Shown: positions 1-7,762 of the stretch, piece by piece
Layout: the number at the start of each line of letters is the position of its first letter
Position numbering within the stretch: position 1 is the first letter of the stretch
Assembly (NCBI GenBank): GCA_035527455.1
Contig: DATLAN010000419.1
Location: 1 to 15,493, forward strand
Source of the DNA: DATLAN01 sp035527455
Lineage (GTDB): Bacteria; Planctomycetota; Planctomycetia; Pirellulales; Thermoguttaceae
DNA length: 15,493 bases
Direction: 5' to 3'
Made by a program: the position numbers and the translations under genes
The notes under the pieces: model-generated
What the model saw: only the letters and a program-made list of their open reading frames with translations
The model's database searches: none
Told to the model about the DNA's origin: nothing

Positions 1-56
1 TCACTGGAAATGAGGTGGGGAGCAATCCCTTGCGGGTTCGAGTCCCGTGCCCTCCG
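1..56 (+). tRNA. tRNA-Ser(GGA), 3' part
   Basis: The window opens inside the anticodon stem. Visible are stem tca, the 7-base loop ctggaaa with anticodon GGA (6-8), and the returning strand tgagg (11-15). A long variable arm with a ggga/tccc stem follows, typical of class II (Ser/Leu) tRNAs. The T arm is gcggg-ttcgagt-cccgt (32-48). The 3' acceptor strand is gccctcc (49-55) with discriminator G56, as expected for serine. CCA is not encoded. The 5' half (acceptor, D arm) lies outside the window, so the acceptor pairing cannot be checked. Confidence 0.9.
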
Positions 57-84
57 CTTAGTGCTTTAGCACCATCATGTATCG

Positions 85-120
85 CCCCGTAAGACGCGGT
101 TTCTTGCGGGGTTTCTGTTT
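85..120 (+). terminator. Rho-independent terminator after tRNA-Ser
   Basis: A 10-bp stem ccccgtaaga (85-94) / tcttgcgggg (102-111) with one G-T pair and a 7-base loop is followed by the T-rich tract tttctgttt (112-120). It lies 29 bases after the tRNA and probably ends its transcript. A minor gtgc/gcac hairpin (61-72) precedes it. Confidence 0.75.
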
Positions 121-323
121 CGGGTGCCGGCGTCTTACGACCTGATTCGTGCGGGTACTGTGCCGGTTTCCGTGTCCCCACCAGTTCCGCAAACGGGTTT
201 TCCGGCTACTTCCGCAGTACCGCAGTCAGCCGAAGTGATTTGCGAACGCACGTAAGGGCAGACCACTGAATGAGTTACCTCTTGAATGTTGGAAGAACTT
301 CGGGTTGGCGGCAGCTCGATTTC

Positions 324-341
324 GTCAGGGCAAGCCCTGAC
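324..341. repeat. Short perfect palindrome
   Basis: gtcagggc (324-331) and gccctgac (334-341) are perfect inverted repeats around AA. No T tract follows, so it is not an obvious terminator. It could be a REP-like element or an operator in the leader of the cytochrome/porin operon. No second copy was seen in this window. Confidence 0.45.
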
Positions 342-498
342 CTACAGAACTGTTGTGTCTGATGCTCTGCGCGAGTGGGCGCAGCACGGCGGCCGGGTAA
401 CAAGTTGCGTGGAGGGCGCGTGGGACCCAAGGACGAACAACGGTCGCGCGAACAGCAGCGACCGCTTTCATTGGCGGCGGTGTTCTATCCGCCACAGC

Positions 499-507
499 AA
501 GGAGGTG
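499..507 (+). promoter_or_regulatory. Shine-Dalgarno that fixes a GTG start
   Basis: AAGGAGGTG lies 6 bases before GTG at 514. This near-perfect site selects the frame encoding a lipoprotein signal peptide, rather than the frame that carries the first heme motifs. It is the main evidence that the cytochrome begins here and later changes frame. Confidence 0.8.
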
Positions 508-513
508 AAGGCC

Positions 514-1897
514 GTGAACTTCGTGAGGCATTCCAGGAGCCTTGTCCGGTTTTCTTCCGTCGGGCTCGTTGTCGTGGGATTTCTCGTGTTGGGAATCGCG
601 TCTTGCCGATCTCCCCATCGTCCCGCGCGCAAGGAGACCCGGTTGGACCGAGGTTGGCCCAAGGCCAACTCTGCTTTCGAGCAGAAATCCTATACGGACG
701 ACTACAGGTTCCCATTCCGGAAGTCCCAGACGCGGAATTCGTCAACGACGACGAACTCTGCTTGACTTGCCATGAGGCATACACGAAGACGTTCCCCGAG
801 AACGTCCACTGTGGCGATTCCTGCGAATCGTGCCACGGTCCCGCAAGTCGTCACTTGGAAACCCGGGGCAAGGAACCGGGGTTGATCCTCAGCTTCAAGA
901 CGCTCGGTGCGGCCGAGCGATCGGAACTCTGCTTGAAGTGCCACGAGGAGAACGGCTGCTCGCCGGGCGCGCAGTGGCGCTATTCGGTCCACGCCCATAA
1001 GGGCGTAACCTGCGTCGACTGTCACCGCGGACACTACAACGTGCCGTTGGGAACCCCGGCGACCACCGAGCCGGGCGAAAGCGCCTACGGCCCCGGCGGC
1101 GTTCCCATCGAGTTGACCAGCTACCAGGGTGCTGTGGCGTCGCTGGCAGGCTCGTCGGACAACCTGGGCGCCAGCGCGCCGGGCCCAACGGCTTCAACTG
1201 CACGACCTGCCACGAGGCCCACGGGAAGATCCGCGAGGGCACGCGGAAGGATCTCTGCCTGCAGTGCCACAGCGACGGCGGGCCGACGATGGCGTTCCAC
1301 TCGTCCACGCACGACTTGGAGGGCGTGGCCTGCACGGACTGCCACAATCCGCACCCGACCACCAAGGTGCCGCGACTGGTGAACATCTCGCACCCCAACA
1401 TCCAGCAGTCTCCGAGGCTGCCGATGTCGGTCGACGAGCCGGACGCGTGCTACCAGTGCCATCCGCAGATCTTCGGCAAGAACGCCCTGCCGTCGCACCA
1501 TCCGATCAAGGAAGGCAAGATGGTCTGCTCCGACTGCCACGACGCCCACGGCCAACTCGAGGGCAACTTGCTGGCGGATCGGGTCAACGATCTCTGCTGG
1601 AAGTGCCACGCCGAGAAGCAGGGGCCGTTTGCCTTCGAGCATCCGCCGGTGACGGAAAACTGCGGCTACTGCCATGAACCGCACGGCACGGTGGCCAACA
1701 ACCTGTTGAAGCAGCCGACCGTGATGCTCTGCCTGCGTTGCCACAGCGGCCACAAGGGTCACCACGGTGGTGCGAACGTCGACGGCCACTCGATCAATCA
1801 GGCCGGGTTCTACACGGACTGCACGCAGTGCCACGCGCAGATCCACGGCAGCGATCTGCCTTCACCGTTTACCAGAAAGACCGATTTCATGCGATAA
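514..1897 (+). CDS. MtrA/DmsE-like 13-heme cytochrome c lipoprotein, frameshifted
   Basis: This is probably the periplasmic/outer-membrane half of a porin-cytochrome conduit that carries electrons across the outer membrane. GTG 514, with strong SD AAGGAGGTG, opens a signal peptide ending in lipobox I-A-S-C (Cys31). Frame 1 runs to about 713. Heme motifs then continue in frame 3 (CLTCH, CESCH, CLKCH, CVDCH) up to about 1186, and in frame 2 to the stop (CTTCH, CLQCH, CTDCH, CYQCH, CSDCH, CWKCH, CGYCH, CLRCH, CTQCH): 13 in all. Both switches are -1 and fall at CCC runs (711-713, 1184-1186). Adding one C at each restores a single 461-residue protein. The text before the second switch (NLGASAPG) and the C-terminal CTQCHAQIHGSD recall the DmsE/MtrA family, which usually has ten hemes. 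The intact motifs suggest sequencing error or very recent damage rather than an old pseudogene. The porin follows 66 bases downstream. Confidence 0.8.
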
Positions 1898-1963
1898 GGA
1901 TCGAAGGCCCCGTCGTCTTCGTTGCCATAACCAAAAAAACCAACGCATTGCAGGGGAGCAATC

Positions 1964-3304
1964 ATGAGGTGGAAACGCCATATCTGTGCCGTCGCGGCCC
2001 TGGTCTTGGCACCCACGGTCTTGTTGGGTGCCGACATCGGGACTCCCGCGGCGGAATCCTGGGCCGACGGGATTTCCAGCGACGGCAATCGCACGGCCGA
2101 CGTGTTCGTCAGCGGAACCGAATCGGAAAGCACGCAGGTCGGCCTGGACTATTTCGGGCCGACCGTGTCCGCGGACATCGACTACCAGCGGTTCATCCAC
2201 CGGCTGGACCACGATCTGCTGGACAACTTTCCGGGTGCCCTGGGCGATCCGGCCCCGGGCAACTACATCGGCCGACACGACGACGACTTCGCCGGCCAGA
2301 ATTACGCCATGCGGATCCAGAAGTTCGAAGCCAACTTCAAGGGCGACCCGACCGACAACATCAAGTGGGGTTTGAACGTCTGGGGGATGCGCAAACATGG
2401 CGAGCGCGAAGCCCTCGCCTTCGGGCACATGTGCGGGGCGGGACCCTGCCACGTCCGCAGCAACCGGCAGACGATCGACTGGCTGACGATGGAGATCGAG
2501 CCGGTCATCCAGGCCAAGATCGGGCCGGTCGCCGTCGAGTTCTCGCGGTCGACGGATTCGTTCGTCCGCTACAAGATGCGGCAGAACAACAATCCGCTCT
2601 ACGGGTTCAGCGACGCCGTCGAGGAAGACGGCACGTTTCCTCAGGCCCTCAGCTCGAGTCTGCCGGAACACGAGGACCTGATCGAGTTCGGCGGTACCTG
2701 GTTCCCCGCGACCAGCTTCATGCTCAGCGCCACGGTCGGGGTCCAGAAGCGTCACCACTCTTCGCCCTACGCGGATTTCGACGAGGATGACTACCCGGTC
2801 ACGCTTACGGCCTGGTACAACGCGACGCCTCGGTGGTCCATCTCGGGTGGGCTGGCGTTCTTCTCGAACTGGATCGATCAGGACGTCACGATCGGCAAGG
2901 CCCATGATAGCAGCGCCTATCAAGAGGGTGCCACCGAAACCCGCTTCGACTATGGAAGCCGGGCCGAGATCGTCAACATCGGCACGACCTACGCGGCGAC
3001 CGACCGGCTGACTTTCTCGGCGACGGCGGAATTCGTCAGGAGCACTTCCCGCTTCGCCGATCCGTCCGCTGCCAACGCAGGCGACCCGACTGACCCGTTC
3101 ACCAACGTCAGTCTGACGACGCTTCCCGGCCTCTCCGACGTGCTGGTGGAGACCACGCGTCTGGGAGTGGGCGTCGATTACCTGCTGGCCGACGACGTCG
3201 GCTGCTTCTTCCACTACGACTACTACCAGTGGGACGAGAAGGCCGGCAACGGCGAGACCGGCCGGGCCCACATGCTCCTGACCGGAGTTTCGGCGCGGCG
3301 TTGA
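1964..3304 (+). CDS. Outer-membrane beta-barrel, partner of the 13-heme cytochrome
   Basis: This 446-residue protein has a Sec signal peptide (RWKRH then a hydrophobic stretch to LLGA, about residue 23). Alternating polar/aromatic strands with acidic loops continue to the C terminus, the pattern of a beta-barrel. ATG 1964 has SD AGGGGAG five bases upstream. It directly follows the 13-heme lipoprotein and precedes a strong terminator, so the two form a bicistronic unit like the porin-cytochrome pairs MtrA/MtrB or OmaB/OmbB. It is shorter than MtrB (roughly 700 residues) and nearer the size of the Geobacter porins. I see no clear sequence motif for a named family, so the conduit role rests on gene order and fold. 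Odd: residues 157-163 are CGAGPCH, a CX4CH heme-motif look-alike, or a disulfide pair. The only other cysteines are C8 in the signal peptide and C414. Confidence 0.85.
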   Translation: MRWKRHICAVAALVLAPTVLLGADIGTPAAESWADGISSDGNRTADVFVSGTESESTQVGLDYFGPTVSADIDYQRFIHRLDHDLLDNFPGALGDPAPGNYIGRHDDDFAGQNYAMRIQKFEANFKGDPTDNIKWGLNVWGMRKHGEREALAFGHMCGAGPCHVRSNRQTIDWLTMEIEPVIQAKIGPVAVEFSRSTDSFVRYKMRQNNNPLYGFSDAVEEDGTFPQALSSSLPEHEDLIEFGGTWFPATSFMLSATVGVQKRHHSSPYADFDEDDYPVTLTAWYNATPRWSISGGLAFFSNWIDQDVTIGKAHDSSAYQEGATETRFDYGSRAEIVNIGTTYAATDRLTFSATAEFVRSTSRFADPSAANAGDPTDPFTNVSLTTLPGLSDVLVETTRLGVGVDYLLADDVGCFFHYDYYQWDEKAGNGETGRAHMLLTGVSARR

Positions 3305-3346
3305 TTCCGCGGGCGGATCGAGTCACCCGCATAGTCAAAAGATCCC

Positions 3347-3388
3347 CCGGCGGCCCCATCCACTTGCGAATGGGGCCGCCGGTTTTTT
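3347..3388 (+). terminator. Strong Rho-independent terminator of the cytochrome/porin operon
   Basis: A perfect 13-bp stem ccggcggccccat (3347-3359) / atggggccgccgg (3370-3382) with a 10-base loop is followed by TTTTTT (3383-3388). It lies 42 bases after the porin stop, between convergent genes. The AAAA at 3337-3340 would give a short T run on the opposite strand, so it may also end the minus-strand operon. Confidence 0.92.
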
Positions 3389-3427
3389 CCCCAAAGCAGC
3401 CGTCTCGCTCCGCGATGCGATAGGCGA

Positions 3428-4918
3428 TCACCGGGGCCGTTCGAGTATTTCCGGAAGCTCCACTTCGGGCGCGGCGACGTTCAACTCGCCGCACAGCTCG
3501 GACAGATTCTTGGCGAGCTGGCGGGCAAGGGTATTCGCGTAGTGGATGTTGTGGATCCCGTTTCCGGCACGCAGGAAGTCGAGATCGTCTTGCAGCACGT
3601 CCAGCTCCGCCGGCACCTCGGCGGCTCGCTTTGCGCCGAGACTGGCCGATCCCAAAGCCGCGCGAACGCGTGAAATGGCGGATTCGATTTCGGACGACGA
3701 CGCTGTCAGTTGGGTCTGGTAAGTGTGGAGTTCCTCGGTGGAAAAGGCTTCATGGCACATGGAGCAGATCGCGGCCGACCCCTTCTTCACGGTCCCGAAG
3801 GTCGAGTCCATCAACTCGTCGCGGTGGCAGGTGCGGCATTCGACTCGACCGGCCAACATGCCGCCGGCGGCTCCCGGAACGGTCTTCGCGCCGGTTCCCA
3901 AGAGCATCTGAACCTGCTCATGGTGATGATCGGGGTGGCAAGACTTGCAGTCGGACGCGGCGTGCGCCATTTTCTCCTGGTCGAGCGAATGCTCGATCGT
4001 CAGATGGCAGTCGAGGCAGTCGACCTTGTGATCGGTGACGTGCGTCTTGTGCATGAACTCGTGGTCGTCGATTCGCTTCAGGTCGTCTTGCCGGTTGTGG
4101 CAAACGCCACATCGCTCCTGGGGGACTTCTCCCTCTCCGCGGATCAGGTCCCGGTGGCAGTTGTGGCAACTGATTCTTCTGTCGAGCACGCTTTGGTGGT
4201 CGAACGTGATGTTCCCGCCGAGGTCGAATTTTTCCTTGGGAATGGCGTGACATCGCGTACAGGTGCCGAAGCCCGCGTTGAACTCCTGTCCCTTGAAATG
4301 GCAGAGGAAACAGGTGGACTTGGTCACCGTCATGTGCTGGCTGCCCTGAACGATCTGGTTGTGGCAACTGGTACAGCGCAGGGTCCCCCAGCGTCGCGCG
4401 CCTTCCAGGTGGGAGGTGTGGTCGAAGGGGATTCCGTGGTAGTCGACCTTGCCGGAGAGCAGCCGCGTCTCGTGGCAGCCCGAGCGGAGGCAGCTTGCGT
4501 CGGGGATCTCCGCGGCGGGGCGGGGACCTTCGCTGGCGGTGACGTACTTGGCAAGCTGGACCAACCCCAGCAGCTTGCCGCGGACCTTTCCTCCCAGGCC
4601 GGGCGCGAAGTGGCACTCGATGCAGGACACGTCTTTGTGGCTCGATTCCTGCCACGACTGGTAATAGGGTTCCATGTTGTGACAACTGCGGCAGAACTGC
4701 GGCCGTGAGGTATACCAGGCGGCGCCGGCCGTCAGCAGCAACAGGATCACCAGAAAACCGCCGAACAAGATCGCCGACCGCACAAGGACCACGCGGAGCG
4801 TTGCCCAGACCGCCTTGCGGCTGGGCAGGTGCGGAAGCCAACGCCGGAGCTTCTCCGAGAGGCGCTTTCGGTCGTCGGTTCCTGAAGGACCCGGAGAATC
4901 TGGATTGCTCTCGCTCAT
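3428..4918 (-). CDS. NapC/NirT-type 12-heme membrane-anchored cytochrome c
   Basis: This 496-residue protein probably takes electrons from menaquinol and passes them to periplasmic carriers. A cytosolic N terminus of about 37 residues is followed by one membrane helix (about 38-68), then FCRSCHNMEPYY. This is the NapC/NrfH pattern, with the CXXCHXM methionine (M82) that ligates heme 1 in NrfH. Heme motifs: CRSCH 76, CIECH 99, CLRSGCH 143 (a CX4CH form), CTSCH 182, CFLCH 203, CTRCH 220, CHNCH 251, CGVCH 270, CLDCH 301, CKSCH 324, CRTCH 361, CSMCH 385. That is twelve, against four or five in NapC/NrfH and seven in Geobacter ImcH, so a long multiheme domain has been added. The C-terminal 100 residues are helical and heme-free, with GIHNIHYANTLA. 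It starts 16 bases after the CbcL-like gene, with a weak SD (GAGAG), so it is co-transcribed. An alternative is a dedicated reductase partner. Confidence 0.88.
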   Translation of the reverse strand: MSESNPDSPGPSGTDDRKRLSEKLRRWLPHLPSRKAVWATLRVVLVRSAILFGGFLVILLLLTAGAAWYTSRPQFCRSCHNMEPYYQSWQESSHKDVSCIECHFAPGLGGKVRGKLLGLVQLAKYVTASEGPRPAAEIPDASCLRSGCHETRLLSGKVDYHGIPFDHTSHLEGARRWGTLRCTSCHNQIVQGSQHMTVTKSTCFLCHFKGQEFNAGFGTCTRCHAIPKEKFDLGGNITFDHQSVLDRRISCHNCHRDLIRGEGEVPQERCGVCHNRQDDLKRIDDHEFMHKTHVTDHKVDCLDCHLTIEHSLDQEKMAHAASDCKSCHPDHHHEQVQMLLGTGAKTVPGAAGGMLAGRVECRTCHRDELMDSTFGTVKKGSAAICSMCHEAFSTEELHTYQTQLTASSSEIESAISRVRAALGSASLGAKRAAEVPAELDVLQDDLDFLRAGNGIHNIHYANTLARQLAKNLSELCGELNVAAPEVELPEILERPR

Positions 4919-4934
4919 CGTGTTCTCTCGATGA

Positions 4935-7391
4935 TCAACTACCTCCCAGGGCAGCCAGCAGGATTCCCGCCAAGAGTCCCAACCCCACCGTCAGCGCCAC
5001 GGTACCACCAAGCTGGATGAACCGGAGGGTCCGCCGGGCAGGTACCGTACCTCGCATCGCGTCCAGCTTGCCTTCGCGACGCATGCGCTCGAAGAATTCG
5101 GGACGCTCGTCCTCGAGTTCTTCCTCGCTGACCAACCCGGCCAACACGACCATGTCCATGGGGAACTTCTCGGGGCGGAGGTGCGTGTTGAAGAAGTGGA
5201 TGGCGAAGATAAAGCCGGTGGCCAAGAGCGCTTCCTCGGAATGGATGATTTTCGCCAGGTTGAGGACCTCGCCCGGGAAGAACAACGTGAAGAAACCGGG
5301 AAACCAGCGGACCAATCCGGAAGAACCGATGATGGCCACCCCCCAGAAAACGGCCCAATAGTCGAACTTCTCCCAATACGTCCAGCGCTCGAAATGCGGA
5401 CGCGGGCCCAGCCCGAAGAACCACCGAAACATCCGCCCCAGATCCAGGAAATCCCTCGCGTTGGGTACGGGCGAATCCGGCCCGAACAGGATCGTCTTCC
5501 AGGCGACGCTTCGGCCGCGAAGTTCCGCGATCTTCTTCGCCACCCACACCAGGTGCGCCACGAAATAGAAAACCGTCAGCACCGCACAGACGTGGTGCCA
5601 GACCTTGGTGGAATCGAAGCCGCCCAAGGCCCTGGCCACCGCTTGGGCCCAGGGCTGATTGCTGTACATCAACGGCAGGCCGGTCAGGGCCAGCCCCAGG
5701 AAAGAAACGATCACGACCACGTGGAGCGAGCGATGGGTCGGCTCGAAACGGACGTAAGCGATTCTCCCGGGAACAAGTCGTTGGGGACGCCCGTGACGGA
5801 GCGTGTCGAACAGCGAGCGGAAGAACCACAACACGGTGTGCAGCCCGAAGAAGCCGAAAACGGAAAACAACAGCGTCTTCATCGCCCTGTCGACGAAATG
5901 CTGCAACGGATAGCGATCGGCGTCCGCGGGATCGGCGTGGGGGAGGAAATCGGTGAACTTTTTGCTCGCCCCCGGATGGCAGTGCTGGCACGTGGCCACC
6001 CGGTTCGGCCCGGCGGCCAGTTGGGATTCCGGGTTGTCGATGGGCAGGATGTCGTGAGCCCCGTGGCAATCGGAACACTTGGCGGCCGGCCCGTAACCCA
6101 ACTGGGTCAACTGCCCGTGCGTGGTCATCTTGTACTGCTTGGACAGGTTCTTGTGGCAACTGCCGCAACGGGTGGGCGAATCGATGCGGAATTCCCTGGA
6201 CTTCGGGTCCGGCAGGTCGTGTCCCTCGTGGCAGACCGTGCAGCTTGGTTTCAGCTTCTTGTCCCCGCCCGGTGCGACCCGATCCGACAACTCTCCGGGG
6301 CCGTTGCCCCGGCCGTGTACGCTCTTGGCCAGCCGTTCTTCGATCCCGTGGTGGCACTTTCCGCAGGTGTGGGCCACGTTGCTGACGTGCAGCGTCGAGC
6401 GGTCGTCCGCCGCCGGGTGATAAATGCCGTGGGCCCCGTGGCAACTGGAACAGACCGCCGTGACCATCAGGCCCGACGCGTACAGGCCGTTGCCATGTAC
6501 GCTGACCTTGTACTCGTCCGTATATTTTTTCAGATCTTCATATTTATTCAGATCTTCTACCTGCTCGTGACAGCCGCCGCAGGTGTCCACCTGGTGCTTC
6601 ATGAAGACGGACGAGTCGTTGTGATCGACGGGGAGCATGCCGTGCGAACCTTCCGTGTGGCAGGCGCCGCACTGCATCGGCGTCCGCAGGCCCTCCGCAT
6701 CCTTCTCACCCAGCTTGCTGTGCACTTCCCCGTCGCTGTATAAAGCGTCGAACTGCTGCGTGTGGCAGTTGCCGCAGGTCTGCATCTTGTTGGCCGCAAA
6801 GACGGGCGAGCGGGCGTCGTCAGACGGCCGCAGGCTGTGCTGGTCCTGCCCGTGGCATCCGCCGCAGCCCATCGGTTCCTCCAGATCCTCCGCGGTCTTC
6901 ACAACGGCCTTGGCATGGGCCCCTTGGCCGAAGGCGGACGATTGACCCTGATGGCAATGGGCACAGAGCTGTCGTATTTCCGCCAGATCGCGAAAGCCGG
7001 CCTCTTCCGCGTGGGCGTCACCCGGCCGAAAACTGCTCGGGTCGCCTCCGTGGCAGTCGGAGCAGTTAACGCCCTTCTTCCAGTGAACGTCCACCGCCAG
7101 GCGGTCCTTGGCCACAAACAGGTGCTTTTGCTCTTCTTCCCAAAGTTCAGGATCCGTGTGACATATCGCGCAGAGATTCTCGTCTTCTGAAAGCTGGGAG
7201 CCTTCCCGCGGCGGGAGGGACACGGATGGCTCGGCGACTTCGGCCGGCTCGGGACTATCCGCCGATGAAGGATCGGTGGCCGGCTCGGAATCTGCCGTTG
7301 GTTGCGAGACCACCGTGGGCTGGGCAACTAAATAGCCGCCGGCAACCACCATGGGCAATACCGGCAACAGCGTCCAAAGGAGCTTATTCAT
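4935..7391 (-). CDS. CbcL-like fusion: 13-heme cytochrome c plus membrane cytochrome b
   Basis: This 818-residue protein probably oxidises quinol through b hemes and passes electrons directly into a fused periplasmic heme wire. An N-terminal signal/anchor helix (4-23) is followed by a Pro/Ser/Glu linker (24-66). Thirteen CXXCH motifs start at residues 74, 110, 143, 176, 206, 241, 271, 314, 343, 384, 409, 439 and 468. A cytochrome b domain (about 505-745) has helices carrying histidines: FFGLHTV, HRSLHVVV, VWHHV...VAH, IIHSEE...AIHFFNTH. This resembles the FdnI/HydC type. A last helix lies at 790-815. Geobacter CbcL has the same c-then-b order with nine hemes. ATG 7391 has AAGGG seven bases upstream. 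It heads a minus-strand operon with the NapC-like gene and is divergent from the Rieske operon. Residues 72-134 closely match the 9-heme cytochrome at 9500-10840. Confidence 0.9.
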   Translation of the reverse strand: MNKLLWTLLPVLPMVVAGGYLVAQPTVVSQPTADSEPATDPSSADSPEPAEVAEPSVSLPPREGSQLSEDENLCAICHTDPELWEEEQKHLFVAKDRLAVDVHWKKGVNCSDCHGGDPSSFRPGDAHAEEAGFRDLAEIRQLCAHCHQGQSSAFGQGAHAKAVVKTAEDLEEPMGCGGCHGQDQHSLRPSDDARSPVFAANKMQTCGNCHTQQFDALYSDGEVHSKLGEKDAEGLRTPMQCGACHTEGSHGMLPVDHNDSSVFMKHQVDTCGGCHEQVEDLNKYEDLKKYTDEYKVSVHGNGLYASGLMVTAVCSSCHGAHGIYHPAADDRSTLHVSNVAHTCGKCHHGIEERLAKSVHGRGNGPGELSDRVAPGGDKKLKPSCTVCHEGHDLPDPKSREFRIDSPTRCGSCHKNLSKQYKMTTHGQLTQLGYGPAAKCSDCHGAHDILPIDNPESQLAAGPNRVATCQHCHPGASKKFTDFLPHADPADADRYPLQHFVDRAMKTLLFSVFGFFGLHTVLWFFRSLFDTLRHGRPQRLVPGRIAYVRFEPTHRSLHVVVIVSFLGLALTGLPLMYSNQPWAQAVARALGGFDSTKVWHHVCAVLTVFYFVAHLVWVAKKIAELRGRSVAWKTILFGPDSPVPNARDFLDLGRMFRWFFGLGPRPHFERWTYWEKFDYWAVFWGVAIIGSSGLVRWFPGFFTLFFPGEVLNLAKIIHSEEALLATGFIFAIHFFNTHLRPEKFPMDMVVLAGLVSEEELEDERPEFFERMRREGKLDAMRGTVPARRTLRFIQLGGTVALTVGLGLLAGILLAALGGS

Positions 7392-7471
7392 CCTTCATCC
7401 CTTTCGGGGCGTCTCTTGATGGAAGAGGTTTCCCAGCGTGGTCCTCCAGCTTCGCAATCTTATCTTTGTAA

Positions 7472-7495
7472 CCCTGCAAAGTATACTATGCAAGG
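7472..7495. promoter_or_regulatory. Imperfect dyad, possible operator or -10 region
   Basis: Ten of twelve positions pair symmetrically around GTATAC (7481-7486). The same centre gives TATACT on both strands, so it could be a back-to-back -10 element or the site of a dimeric regulator. No convincing -35 lies at the right distance on either strand, hence the modest confidence. Confidence 0.35.
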
Positions 7496-7637
7496 GGCTC
7501 AAGGCGCTTGCGTTTGCCCGTGCGCGGCATCGATAACGGACCCCGGCCGCCGTCGTCTCTAAACTTGACCTCGCGAGTTGTGATTGCACGGCCGCAAGGT
7601 TTTTCTCGATCTCTCGATCGTATTCACGAATCTATAC

Positions 7638-7667
7638 TTGTGTGGTTCCGCGACAGGCCGATATACT
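7638..7667 (+). promoter_or_regulatory. Candidate promoter of the Rieske/cytochrome b operon
   Basis: TTGTGT (7638-7643) and TATACT (7662-7667, five of six to TATAAT) are separated by 18 bases. Transcription would start near 7674, leaving a leader of about 90 bases before ATG 7763. The -35 box is weak (three of six). Confidence 0.4.
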
Positions 7668-7672
7668 GATAC

Positions 7673-7689
7673 GAAGTTCATGAAGTTCA
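7673..7689. repeat. Tandem GAAGTTCA repeat at the predicted transcription start
   Basis: GAAGTTCA occurs twice, at 7673-7680 and 7682-7689, one base apart. It overlaps the start predicted from the adjacent promoter. This spacing places a possible regulator on one helical face, but it could be chance. Confidence 0.3.
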
Positions 7690-7762
7690 CCACAAAGGCG
7701 TTGATTGCGATGCGTGGTGAAGTCGACCAAACTGGTTCACATTCGATCCTGGAGAATGCCCG

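Larger units (their letters stand above)
121..513. other. Intergenic region upstream of the first cytochrome gene
   Basis: No convincing gene is visible here. Open frames in this stretch lack a good ribosome binding site and resemble shadow translations. It holds a short perfect palindrome (324-341) and, at its end, the Shine-Dalgarno sequence of the following gene. It must contain the promoter of the cytochrome/porin pair, but I see no clear -35/-10 pair. Confidence 0.5.
7392..7762. other. Divergent control region between two electron-transfer operons
   Basis: These 371 bases separate the CbcL-like operon (minus) from the Rieske/b operon (plus) and hold no credible gene. It contains an imperfect 24-bp dyad centred on GTATAC (7472-7495), a promoter-like pair for the plus strand (7638-7667), and a tandem GAAGTTCA repeat (7673-7689). 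Ribosome binding sites lie at both ends. A long 5' leader is likely on each side. Confidence 0.6.

Noticed and set aside
375..513. Earlier in-frame ATG (375) for the frame holding hemes 1-4
   Set aside because: No ribosome site, Arg-rich text and no signal peptide. GTG 514 in another frame has a strong SD and a lipobox.
1181..1187. Programmed -1 frameshift at GGGCCCA
   Set aside because: It fits the heptamer form, but GC-strong codon pairing slips poorly, the other shift has no such site, and a missing C explains both. Kept only as an option in the findings.
1862..3271. Minus-strand open frame of 469 codons opposite the porin
   Set aside because: Shadow of the porin gene; low-complexity Val/Arg/Asp content and no ribosome site or domain.
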